From contig CP104100.1 in assembly GCA_025163595.1 (NCBI GenBank), positions 62,001 through 126,000 on the forward strand: DNA of 64,000 nt, read 5' to 3'. The position numbers were made by a program, and so were the translations under genes. Below the pieces are notes generated by a model. That model worked only from the letters and a program-made list of their open reading frames with translations. It ran no database searches and was not told the DNA's origin. The stretch comes from Phaeobacter sp. G2. Lineage in GTDB: Bacteria > Pseudomonadota > Alphaproteobacteria > Rhodobacterales > Rhodobacteraceae. This document shows, one piece after another, positions 34,893 to 44,036 of the stretch (positions are counted from its first letter, which is position 1; every line of letters begins with the position of its first letter).

Positions 34893-35462
34893 ATGCGTTA
34901 CAAAATCACCGGTAAACAGATCGACATTGGCGAAGCCCTGCAGACCCATGTTCAGACCGAGCTGGGGACTGTCGTCTCGAAATATGCAGAACGCCCAACA
35001 GACGCAAATGTCGTCTTTTCCAAGTCTGCACATGAATATGTTTGCGAAGCCACTATCCACCTTTCAACCGGTCTGACCGCGCAGGCAAAGGCGCATGCCA
35101 CTGAAATTTATTCAGCTTTTGAGGCCTGCTGCGAAAAGATGGAAAAACAGCTGCGCCGCTACAAGCGCCGATTGAAAGATCACCATCGCGATCGCAGCGA
35201 ACCGGTTGAAATTCTCGGCGGCAGCTCGTATATCCTCGCCTCTGATAACGCGGAAACCGTAGCCGAACCTGAAACGCTGCAGCCAATCATCGTTGCCGAG
35301 ATGGAGACCAGGATTCAATCCCTCTCTGTTGGTGAAGCCGTGATGCAGATGGAGCTTGCAGGCGCCCCGGTGCTGGTGTTCCGCAATGAAAGCAAAAACG
35401 GGGTGAACGTGGTATATCGCCGGGAAGATGGCAACATTGGTTGGATCGACCCAACGGCATAG
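34893..35462 (+). CDS. hpf: Ribosome hibernation promoting factor (long form)
   Basis: A 189-residue protein that stalls ribosomes as 100S dimers in stationary phase. The N-terminal S30AE domain (MRYKITGKQIDIGEALQTHV to about residue 100) binds the decoding centre. After a linker, the C-terminal dimerisation domain (about 130-189, VGEAVMQMELAGAPVLVFRN) marks the long form. AAGGAG lies six bases before the chosen ATG. It is followed by ptsN, an arrangement conserved in proteobacteria. Confidence 0.93.
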   Translation: MRYKITGKQIDIGEALQTHVQTELGTVVSKYAERPTDANVVFSKSAHEYVCEATIHLSTGLTAQAKAHATEIYSAFEACCEKMEKQLRRYKRRLKDHHRDRSEPVEILGGSSYILASDNAETVAEPETLQPIIVAEMETRIQSLSVGEAVMQMELAGAPVLVFRNESKNGVNVVYRREDGNIGWIDPTA

Positions 35463-35507
35463 GCTGTAGCAAAGCCGAACCACGGCATCTGAACGGAGCA
35501 GGTCACT

Positions 35508-35972
35508 ATGCAGATTTCAAGCATCCTTAAGCCGGGCGCAGTCCGGGTTATTGGCGCCGTATCCAGCAAGAAACGCCTGTTTCAGGAGGTCGCCGAGGTG
35601 GCGCAGTCCGCCTATGGGCTGTCCGCCCAGTCAACGGTTGAGGCTCTCTTAGACCGGGAGAGCCTTGGCCCCACAGGGGTTGGTCACGGCGTCGCCCTGC
35701 CCCATGCTCGGCTCAACGGGCTTGATATGGTGCGCGGTGTGTTTTTGATTCTGGAAAAACCCCTGGATTTTGATTCCGTTGATCGCCAACCCGTGGATAT
35801 TGCCTTTTCTCTCTTTGCCCCCGAAGACGCCGGGGTAGAGCATCTGAAGGCCCTGGCCCTGGTGTCACGCACCCTGCGGGAGCAAAGCTTTTGCACCAAA
35901 CTGCGCGCCAATCCCGACCCGGCAACGCTGTTTACCATCCTGACTGAAGCACAATCGGTACAAGCCGCCTAA
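35508..35972 (+). CDS. ptsN: PTS IIA-like nitrogen regulatory protein PtsN
   Basis: A 154-residue EIIA-Ntr protein of the nitrogen phosphotransferase system. The phosphorylated histidine is in VGHGVALPHARL near residue 66. The fold runs from ISSILKPGAVRV to the C-terminal helix. It controls potassium, nitrogen and envelope functions by protein contacts. ACGGAGCAGG precedes the ATG. A run of eight T residues after the stop (35991-35998), behind a weak GC stem, may end the transcript. Confidence 0.92.
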   Translation: MQISSILKPGAVRVIGAVSSKKRLFQEVAEVAQSAYGLSAQSTVEALLDRESLGPTGVGHGVALPHARLNGLDMVRGVFLILEKPLDFDSVDRQPVDIAFSLFAPEDAGVEHLKALALVSRTLREQSFCTKLRANPDPATLFTILTEAQSVQAA

Positions 35973-36446
35973 GGTCACGGCAGTCCGGCGTTTTTTTTCC
36001 AAAACCTCTCGGATATTGAGCGTCAGCGATTTGTACCGCCCCAAACGCTCCCGCCCGTCAGGAGATCTTTTTCAAAGATCTCTTCCCGTTGGGCCCGGCG
36101 TGCCACCTCCGATGGAGGTTGCACGCGTCGCCTAGGGCTACAGCCTGGTCAGGCAGCCAGCGCATGGGACCTGGGGCGATCTGCGCACCCCTCTCTGGAT
36201 GCCCTGTCAGACCACCACCAATCATGTCACCTATCCTCCGCTGGTACACGGTACAGCGCCGCCCCAGGCGGCGCCACGCCCAAGGCCGTTTTGGTGTTTT
36301 GCCCTACAAAACACCAACGGGCGCGGGAGCCCCCCTTTGCCAGCGCCACTCCTGTAGAGTTTTCTCACCCAGAGGCTGCGTCACCCAAAAGGACAGATCC
36401 TGCATGTTTGAACAGAGAGACATTCGTCTTTGATTTGGAGCAGACC
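35973..36446. other. 474-bp intergenic region with a series of perfect hairpins
   Basis: No convincing gene. Four stem-loops stand in a row: GAGATCTTT/AAAGATCTC (36062-36082), ACCTCC/GGAGGT (36105-36119), GCGCCGCC/GGCGGCGC (36256-36274) and TTGGTGTTTTG/CAAAACACCAA (36291-36317). The last two belong to a repeated element also seen near 52114. Frames that cross the region are shadows of the palindromes. Confidence 0.7.
36256..36348. repeat. Dispersed intergenic hairpin element, copy A
   Basis: The order is GCGCCGCC-CCA-GGCGGCGC, then GCCCAAGG, an 11-bp perfect stem (TTGGTGTTTTG), then GCGCGGGAGCCCCCCTTTGCC and AGCGCC. Copy B at 52114-52200 has the same order of parts. Both are between genes. 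Confidence 0.55.
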
Positions 36447-37880
36447 CTAGGGCGCGCGCCACGGAGCAAAACCAAACATCACGTAGTCACGTTGATACAG
36501 AGAAGACACCTGTTTCTCCAGCGCCGCATCCCAGATATCCCCTAGGCGATAGGGGTAATCCTCAGGCGCAGGCGTCGGCCGACCCGGTGTTGTACGGCCC
36601 AGTTTCTGCGCCAGAGCAGGCAGGGCCTCGGCCAACTCTTCCTCGCGCAACACCAGATCTGGCGCGCCAAGCTCTGCCAGTCCGGACAGGGCCAGCGATT
36701 GGCTGGCCCATTCCGCATCCACCCGCACCGAGGTTTGTCCCGCCAGATTGGCCTGCAAAAAGGTCAAAAACTGAGAGAAAGCCGCATAGTGATCTGCCTT
36801 GCTATAGCTGTCATCCGGGCCATCCTTGGGTAGCGGCAGCTTAAACTGCCGTCTCAGTGTCTCGCGAATGCTGCCATAGCTGCTGCCGCCTTTTTGCAAA
36901 ATCCTGCGACAGAACACGGAATGCACCCGCGCTGCCGGATGCCGCAAGACGGTAAAGCTGCGAAACCCCGGGTTTCCCCGCTTCCACTGGCGCAGCTGTT
37001 TCTGGTTCATTTTTTGGATCAAACCCTCGGGCGTCACATTGTCGAGCCCGGCCATCCAGGCCATCACTTCCGTCTCAGGTCCGCCCCTGATGGGCAGATA
37101 CAGCAGCGGTGTCACCACCCCAGCCACATAACCCGGCACCGACGGCCCCCTGCGGGGTTCAAAATTGGGGGTGCGGCTCAGGTTGAAACGGTCCATCTCC
37201 GCCAGCGCCTCTGCCATCACGCCTGGGTTCTCCACCTTTGACACAACCGGCGCCGGATTTTGCCGTTTCAGACTATCATCCAAAGCCTCAAGCTGGGAGC
37301 CTACACCCAGCCAGCGCGCCAGGCCGTTCATCACCTCAAGGTTCTGAAGATCCTCATAGGCCAGGTAAAAGCCCGTCTGTCCGGATTTCTGCAGCCGGTT
37401 CAGCAGGGTGATCTGAAAATCCTGCAACGCCTCTACATGTTGGGCAAATTCAACACCATCAAACTGCGCCAAGGCCTCTTTGCGACGTTTCACATTGGTC
37501 AGTTTCCACTGACCCGTGGCCTTGGCAATCTTCCAGGAGACATAGCTGTCCAACGGATTTCGGGTCAGGATTACCTTGGCGCAGCGCGGATCCTCCAGCG
37601 CCACATCCAAAACCCGTGGGTCATGGTCGTGAAAGTAGCGAAACCCCCCCAATACCCCCGCTTCGGACTTGATCTGAGAGATCAGACAACCGGGGTTGTC
37701 TTCGCGCATGTCCTGGGTGATCCCCAGAATATTGTCCTTGTTGGGATAGCCAATGAAATGTGGGTTAAACGCCTCGCCATGGCAGGTTACCCCATCAAAG
37801 GCGTTGAGATTGGCTTCCAGAAAATTGGACCCCGTCCGCATTTCGGCAAAGACAATGAAATAGTCAAAAGAAGCTGTCAT
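36447..37880 (-). CDS. Two-lobed sulfotransferase-family protein (NodH-like)
   Basis: A 477-residue cytoplasmic protein. The N-terminal lobe has a PAPS-binding loop MRTGSNFLEANL at residues 14-25 and a 3'-phosphate motif VILTRNPLDSYVSWKIA near residue 105, the pair that defines sulfotransferases. The C-terminal lobe begins near residue 260 and carries a second RHPAARVHSVF motif like that of another sulfotransferase subfamily, without an obvious 5' loop. It would move sulfate from PAPS to a glycan. Three bases separate its start from the stop of the GT14-like gene, so the two are co-transcribed. Confidence 0.78.
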   Translation of the reverse strand: MTASFDYFIVFAEMRTGSNFLEANLNAFDGVTCHGEAFNPHFIGYPNKDNILGITQDMREDNPGCLISQIKSEAGVLGGFRYFHDHDPRVLDVALEDPRCAKVILTRNPLDSYVSWKIAKATGQWKLTNVKRRKEALAQFDGVEFAQHVEALQDFQITLLNRLQKSGQTGFYLAYEDLQNLEVMNGLARWLGVGSQLEALDDSLKRQNPAPVVSKVENPGVMAEALAEMDRFNLSRTPNFEPRRGPSVPGYVAGVVTPLLYLPIRGGPETEVMAWMAGLDNVTPEGLIQKMNQKQLRQWKRGNPGFRSFTVLRHPAARVHSVFCRRILQKGGSSYGSIRETLRRQFKLPLPKDGPDDSYSKADHYAAFSQFLTFLQANLAGQTSVRVDAEWASQSLALSGLAELGAPDLVLREEELAEALPALAQKLGRTTPGRPTPAPEDYPYRLGDIWDAALEKQVSSLYQRDYVMFGFAPWRAP

Positions 37881-37883
37881 ATT

Positions 37884-39587
37884 CTATTTACGCACCAGAT
37901 AGGGTTTTCTGGGAGGTTTTGGCATGTTTACCGGCCCTTGCTCCACCGAGAAATCCCCCATCAGATAGGGGTGCATCCCCTGGTTCTTTAGATTTTGCAG
38001 GAACTGACCAAAACCATCAAGGTTGACCATCGTCGGGGCCTCGCTCAAATGCCGGGGTAACTGCGGGCCCAGTTCATCAAGAATGGTTTGCAAAGGCTCC
38101 ATCGGCGCCTCGATGAATTCGGCCATCGTCCAGATCCGCACCCGTGCCTTGGTTTGCTGATCGCGCAGCAGGTTCAGATATTTGGCCTCAAGCTGCTGCA
38201 GCCGGGCCGCCTCGCGGCGCAGATCGGTAAAATTCTGATTCGAGCGGAACAGTGGAATCGCCCAGGCGCCGCTAATGACCGAGATCTGCGCATTTTGATC
38301 GCGCGCCAGTACCTTGCAGATCTTCTGGTTGTCCCCAGGACCAAACTGAAAACACTGACGCTCGCCACGGGTGTTCCAGATCAGATTGGTCAAAAAGCTC
38401 TGCACGTTGTAGTCGCGGGTGTTGGCATTGTCGGTCAAAGCGCCATTGATCATCGCGCCGCCCCCGGCCAGCTCGGCCCGCTCTGGGGCAAAGAGATGGC
38501 CATGCACCCTTGCCCCAGTGATCCGCGACAACCAGCTCTCAAAATCTTCAAACAGCTCTGAAAAGCCCTGAAACACCGAATAGGGATTTGAGGTGACGCT
38601 ATTGACCGACCAGCGCCCGGGAAAGCGGCTTTGCATATACAGCCCCGGACGGCCACGGGTCCGCCGCTCCACCGCCTTGGCAAAAATGCGGTCGATTTTT
38701 CCGGGGTTGGGTTCGGTTTTTTTCATCGCCCCGGCGCTATCGGTTAGAAATGTCTGATACAGCCGGTCCGCTTTTGGCCAGATTTTGCGCGCAACAAAAC
38801 AATCCGAGCGTCGCAACAGCTGCAAATGGTCATCATAAAAGATATGCGGCTTGCCCTGAAAATCGAACTTCGACAGCGTCAGTGAGCGGCTTTCGATATT
38901 GGTGGAGTATTGCCGCGCCAAAGTCTGATAATAGCTCTCGTCCGGGATCCAGACTTTTCGAAAATAGGCGTCATAGGTTGGCCGCTCGGGGTCTTCCAGG
39001 ATGGCTGACAGGGTTTGACGCGTCAGGCACCACCATTGGCTGCCCATATGCGGCACCAGCCCCGCCGGAATGCGACGGCGCATGCCGAGGCGTCGTTGCA
39101 GATCCACATAGCGGTCAAACAGATAGCGGTGTTTTTTCCAGGAAAAGGGAAAGCGCAGGGTAAAGCGTTCAAAGTCCAACCCGCCAACGATCCAGGGCAC
39201 ATCCGCCGTGGTGGCGCTTTCGATAAAATCGGTACGCGGACGGGCGGCCAGATAGTCTACCAGTTCCTCAACCGGGCGCAGTGGCAGGCAGGATCCGGAG
39301 GACAAATAGACATGACGCACCACTGGAAACTCTTGCAGCATCAGCGCCGAGGCCGATTGCGACGCTGCAACAATGCCCCAGGTGCCCCATTCGCAACGAT
39401 GCCTTTTGCAAAACTTGATCAGCGGATCCTTCGCCAGGCTTTGGCGGAATTTGCGAAAGACGGCCCCATCAACATTCTTGTCCACATGCAACACCACCGG
39501 GCAGCCGCTGGCCGTCCAATGGCGCGCCACCTGAGCAGCACGGTCCAGTGCGGTATGCACCAGCATGACAATGCCAACGGCGCTCAT
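37884..39587 (-). CDS. GT14-like (core-2/I-branching type) glycosyltransferase with C-terminal extension
   Basis: A 567-residue protein. Residues about 1-280 resemble bacterial beta-1,6-N-acetylglucosaminyltransferase-type enzymes: VGIVMLVHTALDRAAQVARHW, VVLHVDKNVDGAVF, HVYLSSGSCLPLRPVEEL and GSQWWCLTR, with a possible acidic residue in WIPDESYYQTL. Residues about 300-567 form a second domain of unknown function with no motif I recognise. The ATG overlaps the stop of the upstream glycosyltransferase gene as ATGA (39584-39587). Acceptor and donor are unknown. Confidence 0.78.
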   Translation of the reverse strand: MSAVGIVMLVHTALDRAAQVARHWTASGCPVVLHVDKNVDGAVFRKFRQSLAKDPLIKFCKRHRCEWGTWGIVAASQSASALMLQEFPVVRHVYLSSGSCLPLRPVEELVDYLAARPRTDFIESATTADVPWIVGGLDFERFTLRFPFSWKKHRYLFDRYVDLQRRLGMRRRIPAGLVPHMGSQWWCLTRQTLSAILEDPERPTYDAYFRKVWIPDESYYQTLARQYSTNIESRSLTLSKFDFQGKPHIFYDDHLQLLRRSDCFVARKIWPKADRLYQTFLTDSAGAMKKTEPNPGKIDRIFAKAVERRTRGRPGLYMQSRFPGRWSVNSVTSNPYSVFQGFSELFEDFESWLSRITGARVHGHLFAPERAELAGGGAMINGALTDNANTRDYNVQSFLTNLIWNTRGERQCFQFGPGDNQKICKVLARDQNAQISVISGAWAIPLFRSNQNFTDLRREAARLQQLEAKYLNLLRDQQTKARVRIWTMAEFIEAPMEPLQTILDELGPQLPRHLSEAPTMVNLDGFGQFLQNLKNQGMHPYLMGDFSVEQGPVNMPKPPRKPYLVRK

Positions 39588-40594
39588 GCCCAGTTCCCTT
39601 TGGACATCAACCCCAGGATCTCCAGCTGGCGCCAGTTGATGTATTTCTCGCTCCATTTGCACCAAAGCTCGGGCTGCTGCTCCAAACCTTCGGCATAGGC
39701 CTTGTATTCGCGCGAATTGGCGTAATGCTCGCTGCGTGCCAGCTCCTCTGCCGCCTTGGCCCCCAGGGTATCTAGAAACTTGGTATGCAGCAGCGCGCCA
39801 CTGGCCTTTTCACCGCCGTCTGTTTCATAGACCTGGTTCAACCCGCGCGGCAGCAAGGAATGGGTTGAGCTGACATAGGCATAGCGGCGATCCCACTTCA
39901 CCAGCGGCGTCTTGTTCAGCGCCGGCGCCCGTTTTGGTTCATCCGCAAAAAACACCCGCGCCCGCGGCCCGCCCTGGATCCAGAGATTGCCATACATCAG
40001 GTTCTTGCTGATGGTGTAATTACCACTGTCGAACCAATTGGCGATCTCCAGCGGGTTTTGACCGGCCTGATAGGGCACATCGCCCAAACGTCCCTTGGGA
40101 TAGGTATCAATCAGCATCGCTGAAAAGCTGCGGATTGCCGAATTGTCCAACCAATCCGTGAGGGCCTGAATGGGGCGGGTATCGCAGAAGGGGTAGATAA
40201 AGAACTCATCCGGGTCGACCACCAACACCCAATGCCCATGGGCATATTTGCGCTTGAGATAATTCATCCAGTCGACCCCAAAATGGGAGCGCCGATAACT
40301 GGCATGGGTCTGCCACAAGGACACATCGCCCATGCCGCTCAGATACTGCGTGGTGTCATCATCCGAGCCGTTGTCGACAAAGAGAAAGTGATTCACCCCC
40401 AGTTTGCGATAATATTCGAGAAAGTAAGGCAGCCGGATCTGTTCATTGCGCATGGTTGAGACCAGCAAAACATCGTCACGTTGAATGGTGCCGGTATTGT
40501 CCTGCAGACAGGTCAGCTCACCCGACTTGCGCACGGCCCGGACCAGCCAGCGCTTGCGCCGAACGCGCATACGGTAAGAATCCCAAAGCCCCAC
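39584..40594 (-). CDS. GT2/GT92-like glycosyltransferase
   Basis: A 336-residue protein with a GT-A-like fold. LLVSTMRNEQIRLPYFLEYYRKLGVNHFLFVDNGSDDDT opens the nucleotide-sugar domain, and WVLVVDPDEFFIYP carries the DxD-type metal motif. The start is GTG with GGAG five bases upstream; an ATG seven codons later is an alternative. It is paralogous to the gene at 40802-41842: both share FADEP/FATEP, ALNK.PLVKW.RRYAY and STHSLLP. It is the first gene of the overlapping leftward trio with the GT14-like and sulfotransferase genes. Confidence 0.78.
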   Translation of the reverse strand: MGLWDSYRMRVRRKRWLVRAVRKSGELTCLQDNTGTIQRDDVLLVSTMRNEQIRLPYFLEYYRKLGVNHFLFVDNGSDDDTTQYLSGMGDVSLWQTHASYRRSHFGVDWMNYLKRKYAHGHWVLVVDPDEFFIYPFCDTRPIQALTDWLDNSAIRSFSAMLIDTYPKGRLGDVPYQAGQNPLEIANWFDSGNYTISKNLMYGNLWIQGGPRARVFFADEPKRAPALNKTPLVKWDRRYAYVSSTHSLLPRGLNQVYETDGGEKASGALLHTKFLDTLGAKAAEELARSEHYANSREYKAYAEGLEQQPELWCKWSEKYINWRQLEILGLMSKGNWA

Positions 40595-40801
40595 AACAAC
40601 TCCATGCCCATTTTGCAGAATGCCCCGTGGCAGACGCCGCAGCTAAATTCAGGTGTCAATTTCGGCGGTGAATTGATCCCTGCCTTAACGGTTAATATGT
40701 CATGGAAAAACACTACTAACAACGGATTTAGAAACAGTTATGGGCCAACTTGGCCGCAGAAAACCGTTAAATTTCCCGGGCACCTGTCGCCGCTCAGGTC
40801 T

Positions 40802-41842
40802 TTACCAGCGCAGTTCTGGCATCAAGCCTAAAGCACAAAGCTGCGCAGGCCCCTTATATTTCTGCGCATGCTCCTGCCAAAGATCAGGCGCCGTGCTGAG
40901 GTCGTCATAGTAATGATCAAAGGCCTGCGGGGTGTGAAAATGCTGTTGGCGCCGCTTTTCGGTTGCTGATTTGGAAACAATCTCGGGCAGGAATTTGGTG
41001 TGCAGCAATACCCCGGCGGGCTCTGTGCCGCCCGGCCCGGCGTATAGACGGTTCAAATCAGGGGGCAATAGCGAATGGGTTGAATTCACATAAGCATAGC
41101 GCCGGTTCCACTTCACCAGCGGGATCTTGTTCAAGGTGGGGGAGCGCTCTGGTTCGGTGGCAAAAAACACCCGCTCACGCGCGCCGCCCTGCAGCCAGAG
41201 ATTGCCCATGGGCGGTTGCCGTATCGCCCGGTAAGGGCCGGCATCAAACCAGTTCAGCACCTCAAGCGGATCCTGCCCCGGCGCATAGGGCTGACCGCCA
41301 AGCGCCCCTTTGGGGTAAAGGTCCAGCATCATGGCCCCAAACCCCGGCAGGCCCTGATGATCCAGGCGCGCGGTCAAATCGCACAGATCATGTCGCTCTA
41401 TGCCATCATAGACCAGCAGCTCATCGGCATCGACCGTCAGGCACCAGTGACCATGGCCGTAGCGCATCTGCAGCCAGGTGCTCCAGTCCAGGCCAAAGCG
41501 TGCCTCTCTATAGCCCGCCGACGATTGCCACAGCGACACATCTGGCTGATCTCTCAAATAGTCTGCACTGCCATCCGTGCTGCCATTATCGACCACCAGA
41601 AAATGCGCCACCCCAAGCGCGCGGTAATAGTCCAGAAAATAGGGTAGCCGCGTGCTTTCATTGCGCAACACCACAAAAGCCAGCAGATCGCCCTCGGTAA
41701 TCTGGTCACTGCGGTCCGCCAGCTTGCGCAGCTGGTGACGCGCGCGCAGTGACCGCCACAACAGCCGCCGCCGCTTCAGGCGCAACCGATACCGTTGTCG
41801 CCAGTTCGGCGGCAAAAGAGCGGGTGCACCGGTAGATTTCAC
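40802..41842 (-). CDS. GT2/GT92-like glycosyltransferase, paralogue of the neighbouring gene
   Basis: A 346-residue protein with LLAFVVLRNESTRLPYFLDYYRALGV, FLVVDNGSTDGS and the metal motif CLTVDADELLVYDG. The preferred start is the GTG at 41842, just after the galE stop (TGATGTG), with GAGG upstream inside galE. An ATG at 41884 would overlap galE by 41 bp. It shares many motifs with the 39584-40594 product, pointing to tandem duplication and divergence. Two hundred bases separate the pair. Confidence 0.77.
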   Translation of the reverse strand: MKSTGAPALLPPNWRQRYRLRLKRRRLLWRSLRARHQLRKLADRSDQITEGDLLAFVVLRNESTRLPYFLDYYRALGVAHFLVVDNGSTDGSADYLRDQPDVSLWQSSAGYREARFGLDWSTWLQMRYGHGHWCLTVDADELLVYDGIERHDLCDLTARLDHQGLPGFGAMMLDLYPKGALGGQPYAPGQDPLEVLNWFDAGPYRAIRQPPMGNLWLQGGARERVFFATEPERSPTLNKIPLVKWNRRYAYVNSTHSLLPPDLNRLYAGPGGTEPAGVLLHTKFLPEIVSKSATEKRRQQHFHTPQAFDHYYDDLSTAPDLWQEHAQKYKGPAQLCALGLMPELRW

Positions 41843-41843
41843 A

Positions 41844-42827
41844 TCAGGCCTCGTAATGACCCGCCTGATGCCATTTCCAGGCATCAGCGATCATGGTGTC
41901 GAGGTCAGAGCGCGTTGGCTCCCAGCCCAGATCGGTGATGGCGCGGGTCGACCCCGAAACCAGTTTGGTGCAATCTCCGGCCCGGCGCGGGCCAGTATTG
42001 CAGGGCACCGGCCGCCCGGTAACAGCCGCGCCCCGGTCCATGACCTCGCGCACCGAAAACCCGCTGCCAGTGCCCAGGTTGAACACCTGGCTGCCCTTGT
42101 CTTCTTCCAGCCATTTCAGGCCCAGAACATGGGCGTCCACCAAATCACAGACATGCACATAGTCCCGAATGCAGGTGCCATCGGGGGTGTCGTAATCGGT
42201 GCCGAAAATGGTCAGGGCATCGCGTTTGCCATCAATGGCATCCAGCACCAGTGGCACCAGATGGGTTTCGGGGCGGTGGAACTCGCCCACTTCGGCTTCT
42301 GGGTCCGCGCCTGCCACGTTAAAATAGCGGAAAATCACCGAGCGCAGCCCGTCAGAGGCGCCAAAGTCCTTGAGAATATCCTCAACCGCGCGCTTTGAGG
42401 CGCCATAGGCGTTCAGCGGCAACTGTGGGGTATTTTCGTCGAGCACCACGTTGTCATGCTCTCCATAGGTGGCGCAGGTGGAGGAAAACACAAAGTCCAG
42501 ACATCCCGCCGCCACGGCGGCCTCAATCAGATTAAGCGACCCGCCGGTATTGTTGGCCCAATAACGTCCCGGCTCGCTCATCGCTTCGCCAACCTGGCTC
42601 AGCGCCGCAAAGTGCATAACCGCCACTGGCTTATACTTGGCAAAGACCTCATCCAGCCGAGCACGATCCTGTAAATCCCCCTGCTCAAAGGGGCCAAATT
42701 TCACCGCATCCTTCCAGCCGGTCACAAGATTATCAAAGGTCACAGGGCTATAGCCCGCCGCCTTGAGCGCCTTGCAGGCATGTGATCCGATATATCCGGC
42801 ACCGCCGGTCACAAGAACAGTCTTCAC
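41844..42827 (-). CDS. galE: UDP-glucose 4-epimerase
   Basis: A 327-residue NAD-dependent epimerase interconverting UDP-glucose and UDP-galactose. It has TGGAGYIGSHACKAL at the N-terminus, the catalytic SSTCATYGE serine/threonine, the YGASKRAVE YxxxK pair and YFNVAGADP. It supplies donor sugar to the adjacent glycosyltransferases and continues directly into one of them. Confidence 0.93.
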   Translation of the reverse strand: MKTVLVTGGAGYIGSHACKALKAAGYSPVTFDNLVTGWKDAVKFGPFEQGDLQDRARLDEVFAKYKPVAVMHFAALSQVGEAMSEPGRYWANNTGGSLNLIEAAVAAGCLDFVFSSTCATYGEHDNVVLDENTPQLPLNAYGASKRAVEDILKDFGASDGLRSVIFRYFNVAGADPEAEVGEFHRPETHLVPLVLDAIDGKRDALTIFGTDYDTPDGTCIRDYVHVCDLVDAHVLGLKWLEEDKGSQVFNLGTGSGFSVREVMDRGAAVTGRPVPCNTGPRRAGDCTKLVSGSTRAITDLGWEPTRSDLDTMIADAWKWHQAGHYEA

Positions 42828-42892
42828 GTCAATATTGCCTTTTCAAAGGTCCCAAACGTCAAAGCCCCCCACCCGGCAGGGCCATGGTCGAT

Positions 42893-43795
42893 TTACTCGG
42901 CGGCCTGGTCCATCTGGGTGACCTTGTGGAGGTGCTGCATCAGATCGTCCCGCAGTTCTGGGCGCGACAGGGCAAATGAGACCGTTGCCTGCAAGAAACC
43001 CGCCTTGGAACCGCAGTCAAAGCGTTCGCCCTCAAAGCGGAAGCCATGGGTCGGCACCTGGGCGGCGATATCCTCGGCAATGGCATCGGTGAGCTGGATC
43101 TCACCGCCGGCGCCCGATTTCATCTTGTTGAGATTGCGCAGCACCGAAGGCGCCAGGATGTAGCGGCCGATCACCGCCAGGTTCGAGGGCGCCTCGGCCG
43201 GTTTGGGCTTTTCGACCATGCCACGGGCGGCAACCACCGCGCCGGAAGTCTCGGCCCCGGCGCAGGGATCCAGAACCCCATAAGAGGCGGTCTGCGCGGG
43301 GGAAACCTCCATGGTGGCGACCATATTGCCACCAATGTCAGCATAGGCATCGACCATCTGCTGCAGGCAGGGTTTTTCTGCGGCAATAACATCATCGGGC
43401 AGGATCACCGCGAAGGGTTCATTGGCGATCAGACGGCGGGCGCACCAAACCGCATGGCCCAGACCCAGGGCCTTGTGCTGGCGCAGATAGGCAATGGCGC
43501 CGCTGTCCATACAGGTGTTCTTGAGGATCTCCAGCAGATCATCCTTGCCTTTTTTGCGCAGCTCCTGTTCCAGCACCGGGGCGTGATCAAAGTAATCCTC
43601 CAGAGCGCCCTTACCGCGGGAGGTGACAAAGATGAATTCCTTGATGCCCGCCGCGCGGGCCTCGTCGATGGCGTATTGCACTAGGGGGCGATCCACCAGG
43701 GTCATGATTTCCTTGGGCACCGATTTGGTAGCGGGCAGGAACCGGGTGCCAAGACCCGCAACCGGGAATATCGCTTTTGTCACTTTTTTACGCAT
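42893..43795 (-). CDS. galU: UTP--glucose-1-phosphate uridylyltransferase
   Basis: A 300-residue nucleotidyltransferase that makes UDP-glucose. AIFPVAGLGTRFLPATKSVPKEI is the nucleotide-binding signature, with GLGHAVWCARR and VEKPKPAEAPSNLAVIGRYI following. The ATG at 43795 is preferred over a GTG four codons upstream because the sequence then starts as family members do. It feeds galE, 65 bp downstream in the same direction. Confidence 0.93.
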   Translation of the reverse strand: MRKKVTKAIFPVAGLGTRFLPATKSVPKEIMTLVDRPLVQYAIDEARAAGIKEFIFVTSRGKGALEDYFDHAPVLEQELRKKGKDDLLEILKNTCMDSGAIAYLRQHKALGLGHAVWCARRLIANEPFAVILPDDVIAAEKPCLQQMVDAYADIGGNMVATMEVSPAQTASYGVLDPCAGAETSGAVVAARGMVEKPKPAEAPSNLAVIGRYILAPSVLRNLNKMKSGAGGEIQLTDAIAEDIAAQVPTHGFRFEGERFDCGSKAGFLQATVSFALSRPELRDDLMQHLHKVTQMDQAAE

Positions 43796-44036
43796 CAAAT
43801 TTCTCACTCATCTACGTCTAAGGCGAACTTGTCTGCAAAAGGCAGTCACCTGGACTTTTAGTTCGTTAGCCAGTCACCCCTTAGGGGCAGGCATGGGCGC
43901 AGCCGACCCAAATGCATCAAATAGCGATGCTCCCACACGGAGTATTATAACTACAAATTGGGTAATTTTCATGACGTGGCTCAACTCCGCACTTGAGATC
44001 TGTCGAATAAAGACTGCGTCGCATAGGGGAATTTGC

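Noticed and set aside
36089-36433. 114-codon ORF in the ptsN downstream spacer
   Set aside because: It reads straight through the hairpins and repeated element, with no protein-like composition and no ribosome-binding site.
41842-41884. ATG at 41884 as start of the second GT2-like gene
   Set aside because: It would overlap galE by 41 bp. The GTG at 41842 directly follows the galE stop and has a GAGG upstream, so it is preferred, though not proven.
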